Assembly: GCF_029392895.1 (NCBI RefSeq)
Contig: NZ_CP114200.1
Coordinates: 5,239,001 to 5,303,000 of the forward strand
Source of the DNA: Streptomyces sp. 71268
Lineage (GTDB): Bacteria > Actinomycetota > Actinomycetes > Streptomycetales > Streptomycetaceae
DNA length: 64,000 nucleotides
Reading direction: 5' to 3'
The notes beneath the pieces were generated by a model. The model saw only the letters and a list, made by a program, of their open reading frames with translations, ran no database searches and was not told the origin of the DNA. This document shows, one piece after another, positions 1 to 7,604 of this stretch (the stretch's first letter is position 1; every line of letters begins with the position of its first letter). The translations under genes and the position numbers were made by a program.

Positions 1-1294
1 CCTGCACGCTGGTGTTGAGGCCCTGGCCGCCGGCAGGCGAGTGCACGTGGGCCGCGTCGCCGAGCAGGAAGACCCTGCCGATCCGGAACCGCTCGGCCAT
101 GGCGGCGCGCGGTCGGAAGTCCGAGGCCCAGAGCACCTCGCGGACGGCCGACGCGGGCAGCGACGTGCGCTCGGCCAGCAACCGGCGCACCGCGTCGGCA
201 GTGGTGTCCGGCACGGCGTCCGGGTCATCGAACTGGGCCAGGAACTGGAACGTGTCCGTACCGGCGAGCGGACACAGCGCCGTGCTCCCGTCCTGGCCCT
301 CCGACCACACGTGCCAGTGGTCGCGATCGATTTGCGCCGCCGCCAGCCACTCGGAACCCTCTAGCGCCTCGGTGCCGCCAGGACCGGCCGTCTCGTTGGC
401 TGACCCGGCCGCGTCCGCCGCACCCACCGCCGTATCCACCGCGTCCGCCGTATCCACCGCGTCCGAGGCCGGGTGGAGTGCCCCCAGGTCGTCGGGCACG
501 GCGTGGGGCGCCGCGTCGTACGAGGTCGCGAGGCGTACGTCGGCGACCAGTATCGGCAGCGGGTCCACCGTGTGTCCGCTCATGGGTACGCCGGTCAGCC
601 GGCGCACCGTGCTGCGCCCGCCGTCGGCCGCTATGACATAGGCGGCCCGGATCGTCTCGTCGGGGCCGGAGGGTCTCGCCACCGTCGCGCTCACGCCGCG
701 CGCGTCCTGGTGGAACCCGGTCAGCCTGGTGCGGAACTCGACGCTGCCGCCCAGTTCGCGCAGCCGCTCGTACAACAGCTCCTGGGTGCGCCACTGCGGC
801 ACCATCCACGTCTCGCGATACGGAGCGCCCTCGTGTGGCTCGGCCCGGTCCAGCATCTCCCACTCCTCCAGGCGCTGCCTGCCGCGCCACCGCTGCATGA
901 GCGGGTACGGGCCACCGAACCGGGTGATGGCCGGGCCGATGCCGAGGTCGTCGAAGATCTCCCGGGTCCGCGGCTGGATGCCCTTGCCGCGCGCGCCGGG
1001 AAAGAGGGTGGCCGACTGCTCGATCACGCGCGCGGGCACGCCGCGCCGAGCCAGGTCGCAGGCGAGCGTGAGGCCCGTCGGACCCGCACCGACGATCAGC
1101 ACGGCCGTCGGTGCGACCTCCGCCGCGGCCTGCGACAGCGGGCCTGTCGCCGGCCCTGTCGGCATCCCTGGCGCGGAGGCGTCCACTGCCCGCGCTGGCC
1201 GCGCCACCCCGGGAGCCGCCCCCTCAGGTGGGGTGTCGGGCGCGGCGGTGGATCCGGGCGTCGACGACGCGTCGGGTGTCGAGCGAGCAGCCAT
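1..1294 (-). CDS. FAD-dependent aromatic monooxygenase, 3' end outside window
   Basis: Only the first 431 residues are visible; no stop is reached at base 1. After a Pro/Ala-rich disordered leader of about 60 residues comes a Rossmann FAD motif (VGAGPTG, residues 68-74), and close to the window edge the second FAD motif (GRVFLLGDAAHVHSPAGGQG). Both are typical of the PheA/TfdB group of flavin hydroxylases, which includes phenol, aklavinone and rifampicin hydroxylases, so an NAD(P)H-dependent hydroxylation of an aromatic or polyketide substrate is likely, but the substrate cannot be read from the sequence. A short Asp/Ala repeat interrupts the middle domain. The ATG at 1292-1294 lies next to an operator and the gene is divergent from a TetR regulator, suggesting induction by the substrate. 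ATG at residue 44 is an alternative start. Confidence 0.9.
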   Translation of the reverse strand, partial: MAARSTPDASSTPGSTAAPDTPPEGAAPGVARPARAVDASAPGMPTGPATGPLSQAAAEVAPTAVLIVGAGPTGLTLACDLARRGVPARVIEQSATLFPGARGKGIQPRTREIFDDLGIGPAITRFGGPYPLMQRWRGRQRLEEWEMLDRAEPHEGAPYRETWMVPQWRTQELLYERLRELGGSVEFRTRLTGFHQDARGVSATVARPSGPDETIRAAYVIAADGGRSTVRRLTGVPMSGHTVDPLPILVADVRLATSYDAAPHAVPDDLGALHPASDAVDTADAVDTAVGAADAAGSANETAGPGGTEALEGSEWLAAAQIDRDHWHVWSEGQDGSTALCPLAGTDTFQFLAQFDDPDAVPDTTADAVRRLLAERTSLPASAVREVLWASDFRPRAAMAERFRIGRVFLLGDAAHVHSPAGGQGLNTSVQ

Positions 1295-1303
1295 CACAAC
1301 TCC

Positions 1304-1353
1304 TTAACGTCGTTAAATTCGCCGTACTCGGAGTGTGCCCTTAACGTCGTTAA
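1304..1353. promoter_or_regulatory. Twin TetR operators in the divergent promoter
   Basis: Two exact copies of the 13-bp palindrome TTAACGTCGTTAA lie at 1304-1316 and 1341-1353, with centres 37 bp apart. The first ends 9 bp from the monooxygenase ATG and the second is about 60 bp upstream of the TetR ATG. The AT-rich palindrome stands out in this high-GC DNA, and its place between a TetR gene and its divergent partner is the usual layout for an autoregulated repressor. Binding by the 1415 product is inferred. Confidence 0.85.
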
Positions 1354-1414
1354 GCTGTCAAGGGTTCGCCGGCCCCTGGGGCGGGGGACCGGCGCGGGAG
1401 GGGAAAATGGCCAC

Positions 1415-2089
1415 ATGGCGACGACGCGACTGGACCGGGCCCAGGTGGTGGACACCGCGCTGCGGCTGCTGAACGAGGTGGGGCTCGACGGGCTCACGCT
1501 GCGCAGGATCGCCAAAGAGCTGAACGTGCAGGCGCCCGCGCTGTACTGGCACTTCAAGAACAAGCAGGAGCTACTGGACGAGATGGCCACGGCGATCTAC
1601 CGCCGGATGCGCGAGGACCATCCGATCGTCGCGGACACCTGGCAGGGGCAACTCACCGAGTCCAGCAGGCGGCTGCGGCGGACGCTGCTCGGCCTGCGGG
1701 ACGGCGCGAAGGTCTTCAGCGGCAGCCGCTTCACCGACGCCGGGCACGCGCAGTCGCTCGACGCGCACCTGCGGGTGTTCGTCGACGCCGGCTACCCGGC
1801 GGGGCTGGCCGCCCGCGCCTCGTTCATCGCGTTCACCTACACCCTCGGCTTCGTCATCGAGGAGCAGGCGGTGCACCCGGTACCGGGGGAGCGCGCGCCC
1901 GGGTACGACGTGGCGGAGCGCGCCGAGTTCATAGGGTCGGAGTTCCCGCTGGCGGTCGAAGCCGGCCCGGACCTCTTCCACGACTACGGGGACCGGTTCG
2001 AGGAGGGGCTGCGGGTGATCGTCGCCGGCCTTGAGGCCACCCTGCTGGCCAGGCCCGCCCCCTCCAGCCAGGCGAGCCAACCCGCCTGA
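1415..2089 (+). CDS. TetR-family regulator (TetR_C_1 type)
   Basis: A 224-residue one-component repressor. The N-terminal helix-turn-helix spans about residues 5-55 (LTLRRIAKELNVQAPALYWH, then FKNKQELLDEMA), and the C-terminal ligand and dimer domain is of the tetracycline-repressor C-terminal type. The ATG at 1415 is preferred because the helix-turn-helix begins right after it. ATG 1407 is out of frame, and the longer upstream reading frame has no family features. It probably represses the divergent FAD monooxygenase and itself through the two TTAACGTCGTTAA sites. Its inducer is unknown but may be the monooxygenase substrate. Confidence 0.9.
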   Translation: MATTRLDRAQVVDTALRLLNEVGLDGLTLRRIAKELNVQAPALYWHFKNKQELLDEMATAIYRRMREDHPIVADTWQGQLTESSRRLRRTLLGLRDGAKVFSGSRFTDAGHAQSLDAHLRVFVDAGYPAGLAARASFIAFTYTLGFVIEEQAVHPVPGERAPGYDVAERAEFIGSEFPLAVEAGPDLFHDYGDRFEEGLRVIVAGLEATLLARPAPSSQASQPA

Positions 2090-2093
2090 CCAG

Positions 2094-2250
2094 CCCCGCG
2101 ACGCGAACGGCTCCGCCACACACACGGCCCCGCGACGCGACCGGGACCCTGCCACGCGCGCACGACCCCGCGACCCGAACGCCCCCGCAACGCGAGCCAC
2201 CCCCGCAACACCAGCACCCCCACCCCACAAACGCCCCACAACGCGAACGG
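2094..2250. repeat. Degenerate tandem repeats of CCCCGCGACGCGAACGG
   Basis: The 3' flank of the TetR gene holds about seven decaying copies of a 16-20 bp C-rich unit (for example at 2094, 2128 and 2166). The copies diverge toward CCCCGCAACGCGA and CCCCACAACGCGAACGG. No credible reading frame matches the array; it is intergenic low-complexity DNA ending in a terminator hairpin. Confidence 0.65.
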
Positions 2251-2282
2251 CCCGGCAACGCGCTGTGCGCGCGTGCCGGGCC
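2249..2282. terminator. Bidirectional terminator hairpin
   Basis: A GC-rich stem is formed by GGCCCGGCAACGCGC (2249-2263) and GCGCGCGTGCCGGGCC (2267-2282) around a 3-nt loop, with one bulge. It sits between the convergent TetR gene and acyltransferase gene, so it can stop transcription from both sides. There is no T-run, which is common for Streptomyces terminators. Confidence 0.7.
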
Positions 2283-2317
2283 GCTGGGGTCAGCGGTCGC
2301 TCCGCAGCTACCGCTAC

Positions 2318-3505
2318 CTACCGCTTCCGCTTGCCGGAGACCGATCGCTTGATGACCGGGGTCAGGGGGTTCTCGACCAGTTTGTGCAGCAGCCAGGCGA
2401 GGGCGAGCATGATCGCGATGGTGAGCGCGAACGTCGCGTGCGAGGGGATGTCGAGGTCCTGGTGGAGCGTCTCCACGGCGACCCAGCCCAGGTGTTCGTG
2501 GACCAGGTAGAAGGGGTAGGTCAGGGCGCCGGCGACGGTGAGCCAGCGCCAGTTGGCCCAGTTCAGCTTGCCGAGGGCGACGAGGGCGACGGCCAGGTAA
2601 CCCAGCGCCACGATGCCGATGATGACCGAGGTGTGGCGGTACGAGAAGAAGTCCGGGTTCTGGGGGTGCCAGAGCTCGTCCACCGCGTACCGCTGTCCTA
2701 TCAGGAAGCTGACCCCGACGATGCCCCATGCCAGGGCGTCATTGCCGAAACGATGCACCAGATAGAGGCCGATGCCGCCGATGAAGTACGGCGCGTACTC
2801 CGGCATCAGCACGATGTCCAGAAGTGGCTGGTCGGCGGCGTCGGCCATGGCCGCGGCCAGCGTCCACACCGCGCAGAACAGCACGACCCGGTGCCGGCTC
2901 GCCCCCGGCAACACCACGAACAGGGCGAAGAGCGCGTAGAACCGCAGCTCCGCCCAGAGGGTCCAGCACACGCCGAGCACGCGGTCGGCGCCAAGCGGCT
3001 GCTGGAGCATCGTGAAGTTGACCAGCGTGTCGCTGGGCGAGACGGTCGCGAACGCCACGGCCGGGAGCGCGAAGACGGCCGTGACCAGGATGATCGCCGC
3101 CCAGTAGGCGGGGAAGAGCCGCGAGACGCGGGAGGCGAAGAAGTCCTTGAGCGGACGGCCCCAACCGCTCATGCAGATCACGAAGCCGCTGATGACGAAG
3201 AAGATCTGCACGCCGAGGCAGCCGTAGGCGAACCACTCGGACGCGGTGGGGAACTGGTGGGAGGGGGACGAGCCCCACGCCTTGGCGATCTCGCCGTCGC
3301 GCCCCCCGTAGTGGTAGCAGGCGACCATGAGCGCCGCGACCAGTCGCAGCCCGTCCAGTGCGCGTAGCCGCGACGGCGGACGCTGCCCCGGAGGCTTGCC
3401 CTCCAGGGCGGCGACCGGGGCGTCGGGCACCCCCGACCTGTCGGCCGGGGGTGTGGCGGTCACGGCATCGGGGAGCGGCCCCGGTGCGGTACTCGGAGCC
3501 GTCAT
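2318..3505 (-). CDS. Membrane acyltransferase, AT3 family
   Basis: A 395-residue acyltransferase-3 protein. After a 45-residue Pro-rich cytoplasmic leader, the family signature begins (RALDGLRLVAALMV, with H and Y in ACYHYGG), followed by about ten hydrophobic segments including VQIFFVISGFVI and YPFYLVHEHLG. Members O-acetylate surface or secreted sugars using cytoplasmic acyl donors. It is the last gene of a minus-strand group. Its ATG at 3503-3505 overlaps the stop of the upstream glycosyltransferase by 4 bp, so the two are translationally coupled. In this cluster the likely substrate is the nonulosonate polymer or its sugar side chain. The 100-residue longer reading frame lies inside the neighbouring gene and is rejected. 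Confidence 0.88.
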   Translation of the reverse strand: MTAPSTAPGPLPDAVTATPPADRSGVPDAPVAALEGKPPGQRPPSRLRALDGLRLVAALMVACYHYGGRDGEIAKAWGSSPSHQFPTASEWFAYGCLGVQIFFVISGFVICMSGWGRPLKDFFASRVSRLFPAYWAAIILVTAVFALPAVAFATVSPSDTLVNFTMLQQPLGADRVLGVCWTLWAELRFYALFALFVVLPGASRHRVVLFCAVWTLAAAMADAADQPLLDIVLMPEYAPYFIGGIGLYLVHRFGNDALAWGIVGVSFLIGQRYAVDELWHPQNPDFFSYRHTSVIIGIVALGYLAVALVALGKLNWANWRWLTVAGALTYPFYLVHEHLGWVAVETLHQDLDIPSHATFALTIAIMLALAWLLHKLVENPLTPVIKRSVSGKRKR

Positions 3506-4890
3506 CCGAAGGCTGCCCTTTTCTTGATCTGGCGCTGTACGGCGCGGGCCCTGCGGGCCACCTTGCGCACCGTGGGGTTGCGCGGCAGGAACGAGAGGTG
3601 GGAGGGGACCGCGCCGGGCAGACCGAGCGCGGTCAGGCGGCGGCGCTTGAAGTACCGCCAGGTGTGGGCGTTGAGCTTGGCGGAGAGGTAGCGCTCGGCG
3701 GCCGGCCGCAGGTCCGGGTAGATCTTCGCCTGCATGGCGAAGCCGACGGCGGTGACCAGGCCGGTCAGCTCCTTGCCCGCGCGGTCGCCGGGCGGTGCCT
3801 GCCACGCCTGGACCGCGGCGTGGTCGTCCAGGTTGGGCAGCAGCGCGTCCACGATGGTCACCGGCACGCGGTTGCTGTTCTGGTACGGCGTCAGCCGCTC
3901 CAGCAGGATCTCGGTGCCGGTGCGGGCGACGGGCAGGCCGTACAGGGCGCTCGCGGTGATCAGCGCGGTGGAGAAGCAGCCGACGACGAGCGAGGGCCGG
4001 GTGCGCTGGTAGAGGACCTCGGCCAGCACCGGCGAGTCCACCACGGTCAGCTCGGCGCCGAGCGTGCTCGCCTCCGTCTCGAGGAGGCGCGACCAGCGGG
4101 CCGGCGCGGTCGGGTGCGGCTTGAAGACCACCTCGCGGTGGCCGAGCCTGACCACTCCGCGCAACATCCGGACGTGCAGTTCCTCCTCCTCCTGCGGAGT
4201 GAGGATGTCGAGTGCCGACAGGTACTGGCCGAGCAGCAGCGCCGGGCCCTTGGTGCCGGGGACCGCGTCCGGGACGGTGACCTCGGGGGAGACCCCGGCG
4301 ATCTCGTCGAGCACCTTGGTGAAGTGGTCGGTGGGCACGATCTCCGACGGGACGCCGAACTCGGTCAGCAGCAGCGGCTTGAGCCCCGGGACCAGGTCCA
4401 GGTGGAGCAGCCTGCGCACCCGCGTGCCGACCAGCGGGGAGAGCTTGTTGCGGGTCGGCCCGTAGCTCATCAGGCCGTCCGCGTAGACCTCAAGCGGGGC
4501 GTTGGGGAACAGCCTGGCCACCGCGAGGGCCGGGTTGACCTGGATCGATTCGAGGACGAGTTCGATGTCGTCGTCGCCCAGGCCCCACAGCAGGCGCAGG
4601 TGCCGCTCCCACAGCGGCGCGTCGTCCGCGCGCGGGGACCAGCCGCCGGGGTGGAACGGGCTGATGGTCTCGTTCCAGGACAGCACGCCGTCGAACCGGG
4701 TGCGCAGCACCTCGAAGCCGGGCATCTCGTCCAGGCTCGGGGTGGTCTCCGGGATGGCCGCGTTGTTGCTGATCAGCAGCAGTCGGCGGTCAGCCTCGGC
4801 GAAGCAGTCCGCGTCGATGGCGGCGGCCAGCGTGGCGGCGCCGTACAGCGTGGACGCGAAGAAGATCTGGGTGCGGTTACGCGTGTTCAT
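3502..4890 (-). CDS. Polysialyltransferase-like GT-B glycosyltransferase
   Basis: A 462-residue protein of the alpha-2,8-polysialyltransferase family type. Visible hallmarks are an acidic-Gly motif (YADGLMSYGP, about residue 150), the HP motif (VVFKPHPTAP, about residue 262) and a Ser/Thr motif after a beta strand (VVGCFSTALITASAL). In bacterial sialyltransferases these bind the acceptor and CMP-sugar. The C-terminus is strongly basic, which fits attachment to the inner membrane face. The start overlaps the GT2 stop by one base and the end overlaps the acyltransferase start by four. Together with neuA- and neuB-like genes 3-5 kb away it probably transfers a nonulosonic acid (Kdn or similar) onto a wall glycopolymer. 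Confidence 0.8.
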   Translation of the reverse strand: MNTRNRTQIFFASTLYGAATLAAAIDADCFAEADRRLLLISNNAAIPETTPSLDEMPGFEVLRTRFDGVLSWNETISPFHPGGWSPRADDAPLWERHLRLLWGLGDDDIELVLESIQVNPALAVARLFPNAPLEVYADGLMSYGPTRNKLSPLVGTRVRRLLHLDLVPGLKPLLLTEFGVPSEIVPTDHFTKVLDEIAGVSPEVTVPDAVPGTKGPALLLGQYLSALDILTPQEEEELHVRMLRGVVRLGHREVVFKPHPTAPARWSRLLETEASTLGAELTVVDSPVLAEVLYQRTRPSLVVGCFSTALITASALYGLPVARTGTEILLERLTPYQNSNRVPVTIVDALLPNLDDHAAVQAWQAPPGDRAGKELTGLVTAVGFAMQAKIYPDLRPAAERYLSAKLNAHTWRYFKRRRLTALGLPGAVPSHLSFLPRNPTVRKVARRARAVQRQIKKRAAFG

Positions 4891-5867
4891 CAGACCGCGA
4901 CCTCCGGGCCGACGGGGCGGCGGCGCAGCTTGCGCAGCCGGGCGGCGCGATCGTAGTCCATCGCGTCGAGCGCCTCGTTCAGCACCTGCTGCGGCATCCG
5001 CTTCATCGCCGCCGCGCTCATGATGCGCAACTTACGTGCCACGGCCGGTTCAAACCTTTCAATGCCACCAAGGTGATGGGAAATGATCGCACAATAGGTG
5101 CGCACGGCCTTCGGAAGGAAACGCGCGGCTTCCCGATCGCGCGACGTTTCCTCGATCACCTGGTCGAACGCGCGAATGAAATCGAGCTGCCGGACGTCGC
5201 CGATCTGCGTGAGCGACGAGGCGACCCCGCGCCGGTAGAACACCCCGAGCATGCCCAGGACCGCGAATGACTTGGCCTCGCGGTGCAGTTTCCAGATCCA
5301 CGGCCGGTCCTCGGCGGTCCGCAGCCCGTCCCGGAAATGCAGCAGCCCGTCGTCGAGCAGCCGCCGGTGGTACATGCCGGCCCAGGCGAAGGCGTAGTCG
5401 ACGGAGGTGGAGCGGTCGGACGGCAGGATCACGTCGCGCGGATTGAGCACCGTGTTGCGCAGTCCGACCGGCACCCGGTGGATGGAGCGCGCCCGGTTGG
5501 TCACCTGCACGTGGTCGGTGCGCACGAAGTCGCAACCCAACTCCTCCATGGCGGCAAGGAGTTGTTCGTAATACCCGGGGGCGAGCCAGTCGTCCCCGTC
5601 GAGGAAGGTCAGGTACTCGCCACGTGCCGCGTCCAGACCCGTGTTGCGCGCGGTGGCGAGCCCGCCGTTCTGTTCGTGCCGTACGAGGACCGCCCCGGGC
5701 AGGTCGCGCTCGGCGCGCTCCAACAGCTCGGGGGTCCCGTCCTGTGAACAGTCGTCGACGAGAATGAATTCGAAGTCCTCCCGCGCGTTGGCGCGCAGAC
5801 TTCTCAGTGTGTCTGGTGCGTAGGTCTGCACGTTGTAGAACGGCACGATGACGGAGAGCTTAACCAC
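4890..5867 (-). CDS. Family 2 glycosyltransferase
   Basis: A 325-residue GT-A enzyme. The N-terminal domain shows the family order: KLSVIVPFYNVQTY, FILVDDCSQDGT, the NGGLATARNTGL loop and the metal-binding DxD (TFLDGDDW, about residue 92). An inverting sugar transfer from a nucleotide sugar is expected; the donor is unknown. It is first in the three-gene minus-strand operon (GT2, polysialyltransferase-like, acyltransferase). The ATG at 5865-5867 is next to the divergent promoter region. The base composition of the 3' third is slightly less GC-rich (around 5050-5160) than the surroundings. Confidence 0.92.
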   Translation of the reverse strand: MVKLSVIVPFYNVQTYAPDTLRSLRANAREDFEFILVDDCSQDGTPELLERAERDLPGAVLVRHEQNGGLATARNTGLDAARGEYLTFLDGDDWLAPGYYEQLLAAMEELGCDFVRTDHVQVTNRARSIHRVPVGLRNTVLNPRDVILPSDRSTSVDYAFAWAGMYHRRLLDDGLLHFRDGLRTAEDRPWIWKLHREAKSFAVLGMLGVFYRRGVASSLTQIGDVRQLDFIRAFDQVIEETSRDREAARFLPKAVRTYCAIISHHLGGIERFEPAVARKLRIMSAAAMKRMPQQVLNEALDAMDYDRAARLRKLRRRPVGPEVAV

Positions 5868-6054
5868 TCGGGTGACGGTAGGTGTCCGCCCGGCATTCGT
5901 CTTGACCTATGGCCTACGAGAAGGTGAACGAAGGAAGGCGGAATGGTTAACCCGCTGCTCTCGCGGCCGGGTTCGCCAACAGTCGACATGCTGTTAACCG
6001 TTTGTTGCGTCTGTGTTGGGCCGTGACTCGCAAACCCTTCCTAGCGTCAGCGAC
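5868..6054. promoter_or_regulatory. Divergent promoter region of the nonulosonate cluster
   Basis: This 187-bp AT-richer stretch separates the two halves of the surface-polymer cluster. It contains two GTTAAC palindromes (5946-5951 and 5993-5998) 47 bp apart, with related flanks. A -10-like TAGCGT at 6042-6047 lies 7 nt before GTG 6055, suggesting a leaderless transcript for the plus-strand arm. No clear -35 was found. Regulator unknown. Confidence 0.5.
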
Positions 6055-7395
6055 GTGCCCACCCGTACCAATTCCCAGCCTCGTGTGGCCGTTCTCGCAG
6101 ATTCCGACACTCGGTGGAAGTGGGGCGCGCTCACCGCACACCGCGTCGCACCGGACCACCGTCTCGACGGATACCTGCTGCGAGGACGCGCGACCCCCAC
6201 CGCCCGTCAGCTCTCCGAGGTCGGGGTGCGCGCGGACGCCATGCGCGAGGTCACGGGCATCGAGTTCCTCCACGCGATAGAGCGCGAGCGCTACGACGCC
6301 GTGGTGCTCTCCTGCGTCGGCGGCGGCGTCCAGGCCATGCTGCACGCCCTCGGTCACGCCCTGCGCGACGCCGACCACCGCCCGGTCCTCATCACCGGCT
6401 ACGTGGGTGTCGTCTACGAGAAGCTCGCCGACGGCCTGCTGCTGCGCAACGGCGCCGACATCGTGCTGGCCAACAGCCGCTACGACGCCGAGCGCTTCCG
6501 CGAGGTCTACCGCGGCGTCGGCGCCGACCCCGACGTGGTCGTCGAGTGCGCGCTGCCCTTCCTCGGCGGCGACCCGTACGACGAGACCGCGCGCACCCGG
6601 CGCCCCTACACCGGTGGCACCGTCGTCTTCGCCGTCCAGCCGTCCGTGCCCGACAACCGCGCCGACCGCGCCTACCTGCTGCGCCGCGCCGTCGAGCACG
6701 CCCGCAAGCACCCCGACCGCGAGGTCCTGGTCAAGCTGCGCAGCAAGCCGGGCGAGCACACCACGCACATCGAGGAACTGCCCTACCAGAAGCTGGCCGA
6801 CCGGCACGCGGGCGCGCTGCCCAGCAACTTCCGGCTCGTCTACGGGCACATGGGCGAGGTGCTGGACGGCGCCGACCTGCTGGTGACGGTGAGTTCCACG
6901 GCCGCACTCGAATCGCTGCACCGGAACATCCCCACCGCCATCCTCACCGACCTCGGCATCCGCGAGGGCCTGGGCAACCACCACTTCCTCGGCTCGGGCT
7001 GCCTGGCCTCCTGGGACCAGCTCGATGCGGGCTACCGCCCCAAGGCCGACCCGGAGTGGGTCGAGCGGCAGGGCGTGGCCGCGGCCGACGGCGCGTACGA
7101 GCACGCCTTCGACGCCGTGCGCAACCGGCTGGAGGACCTGCTCACCGGCCCGCCGCTGCCGCCGGTCACCCCGTACTACACGGCCGTCACCGCGCCCGGC
7201 TACCTGCCGCGCATCCTGGGTCGCTACGGCTTCCAGGCCGACGGCAGCCCGCGCCCCGGCGTCAGCGTCGAGCCGCAGGACGCCTCCGGGTTCAAGCGGG
7301 TCGTCCGCAACACGATGCGCGAGGCCGCGCGCGGCGCCTACCGGCACGGCGTGCAGCGGGTGGCCCCCGTCATCCGCCGCATGGGGGAGCTGTGA
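6055..7395 (+). CDS. GT-B glycosyltransferase-like protein (DUF6716 type)
   Basis: A 446-residue protein without a named catalytic signature. It looks like a GT-B fold: an N-terminal Rossmann-like domain (VAVLADSDTRWKWGALTAHR; residues about 55-110 follow an alternating strand-helix pattern) and a C-terminal nucleotide-sugar domain with VLVKLRSKPGEHTTH, YGHMGEVLDGADLLVTVSST and the helix AALESLHRNIPTAIL, resembling the S/T motif of sialyltransferase-like enzymes. Family recognition as DUF6716 is from memory. GTG 6055 is chosen because of the promoter spacing; GTG 6013 is in frame but upstream of the TAGCGT box. It is followed directly by the neuA- and neuB-type genes, so a role in moving the activated nonulosonic acid is likely. 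Confidence 0.75.
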   Translation: MPTRTNSQPRVAVLADSDTRWKWGALTAHRVAPDHRLDGYLLRGRATPTARQLSEVGVRADAMREVTGIEFLHAIERERYDAVVLSCVGGGVQAMLHALGHALRDADHRPVLITGYVGVVYEKLADGLLLRNGADIVLANSRYDAERFREVYRGVGADPDVVVECALPFLGGDPYDETARTRRPYTGGTVVFAVQPSVPDNRADRAYLLRRAVEHARKHPDREVLVKLRSKPGEHTTHIEELPYQKLADRHAGALPSNFRLVYGHMGEVLDGADLLVTVSSTAALESLHRNIPTAILTDLGIREGLGNHHFLGSGCLASWDQLDAGYRPKADPEWVERQGVAAADGAYEHAFDAVRNRLEDLLTGPPLPPVTPYYTAVTAPGYLPRILGRYGFQADGSPRPGVSVEPQDASGFKRVVRNTMREAARGAYRHGVQRVAPVIRRMGEL

Positions 7396-7604
7396 CGCCC
7401 GCGCCCGGCGAGCGCACCACCGCACGGGCCCAGGAGCCGACCGCGGGCCCGGCGCCCGCGACCGAGCGGGGCCACCCCACCACCGACGCCCACCCGGCCA
7501 GGCCGCCGCGGGACCGGCAGGTCACACCGGGGACGCCCCCCACCCACCCCGGCGCGCAGCGCCACGAACCACCAGGCGCGCAGCGCCACGAGTCAGGAGC
7601 CGCC

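Noticed and set aside
5947..7425. Long minus-strand open frame of 492 codons opposite the DUF6716-type gene
   Set aside because: It is a reflection of strong third-position GC in the plus-strand gene. The product is Val/Gly/Asp-rich with no domain.
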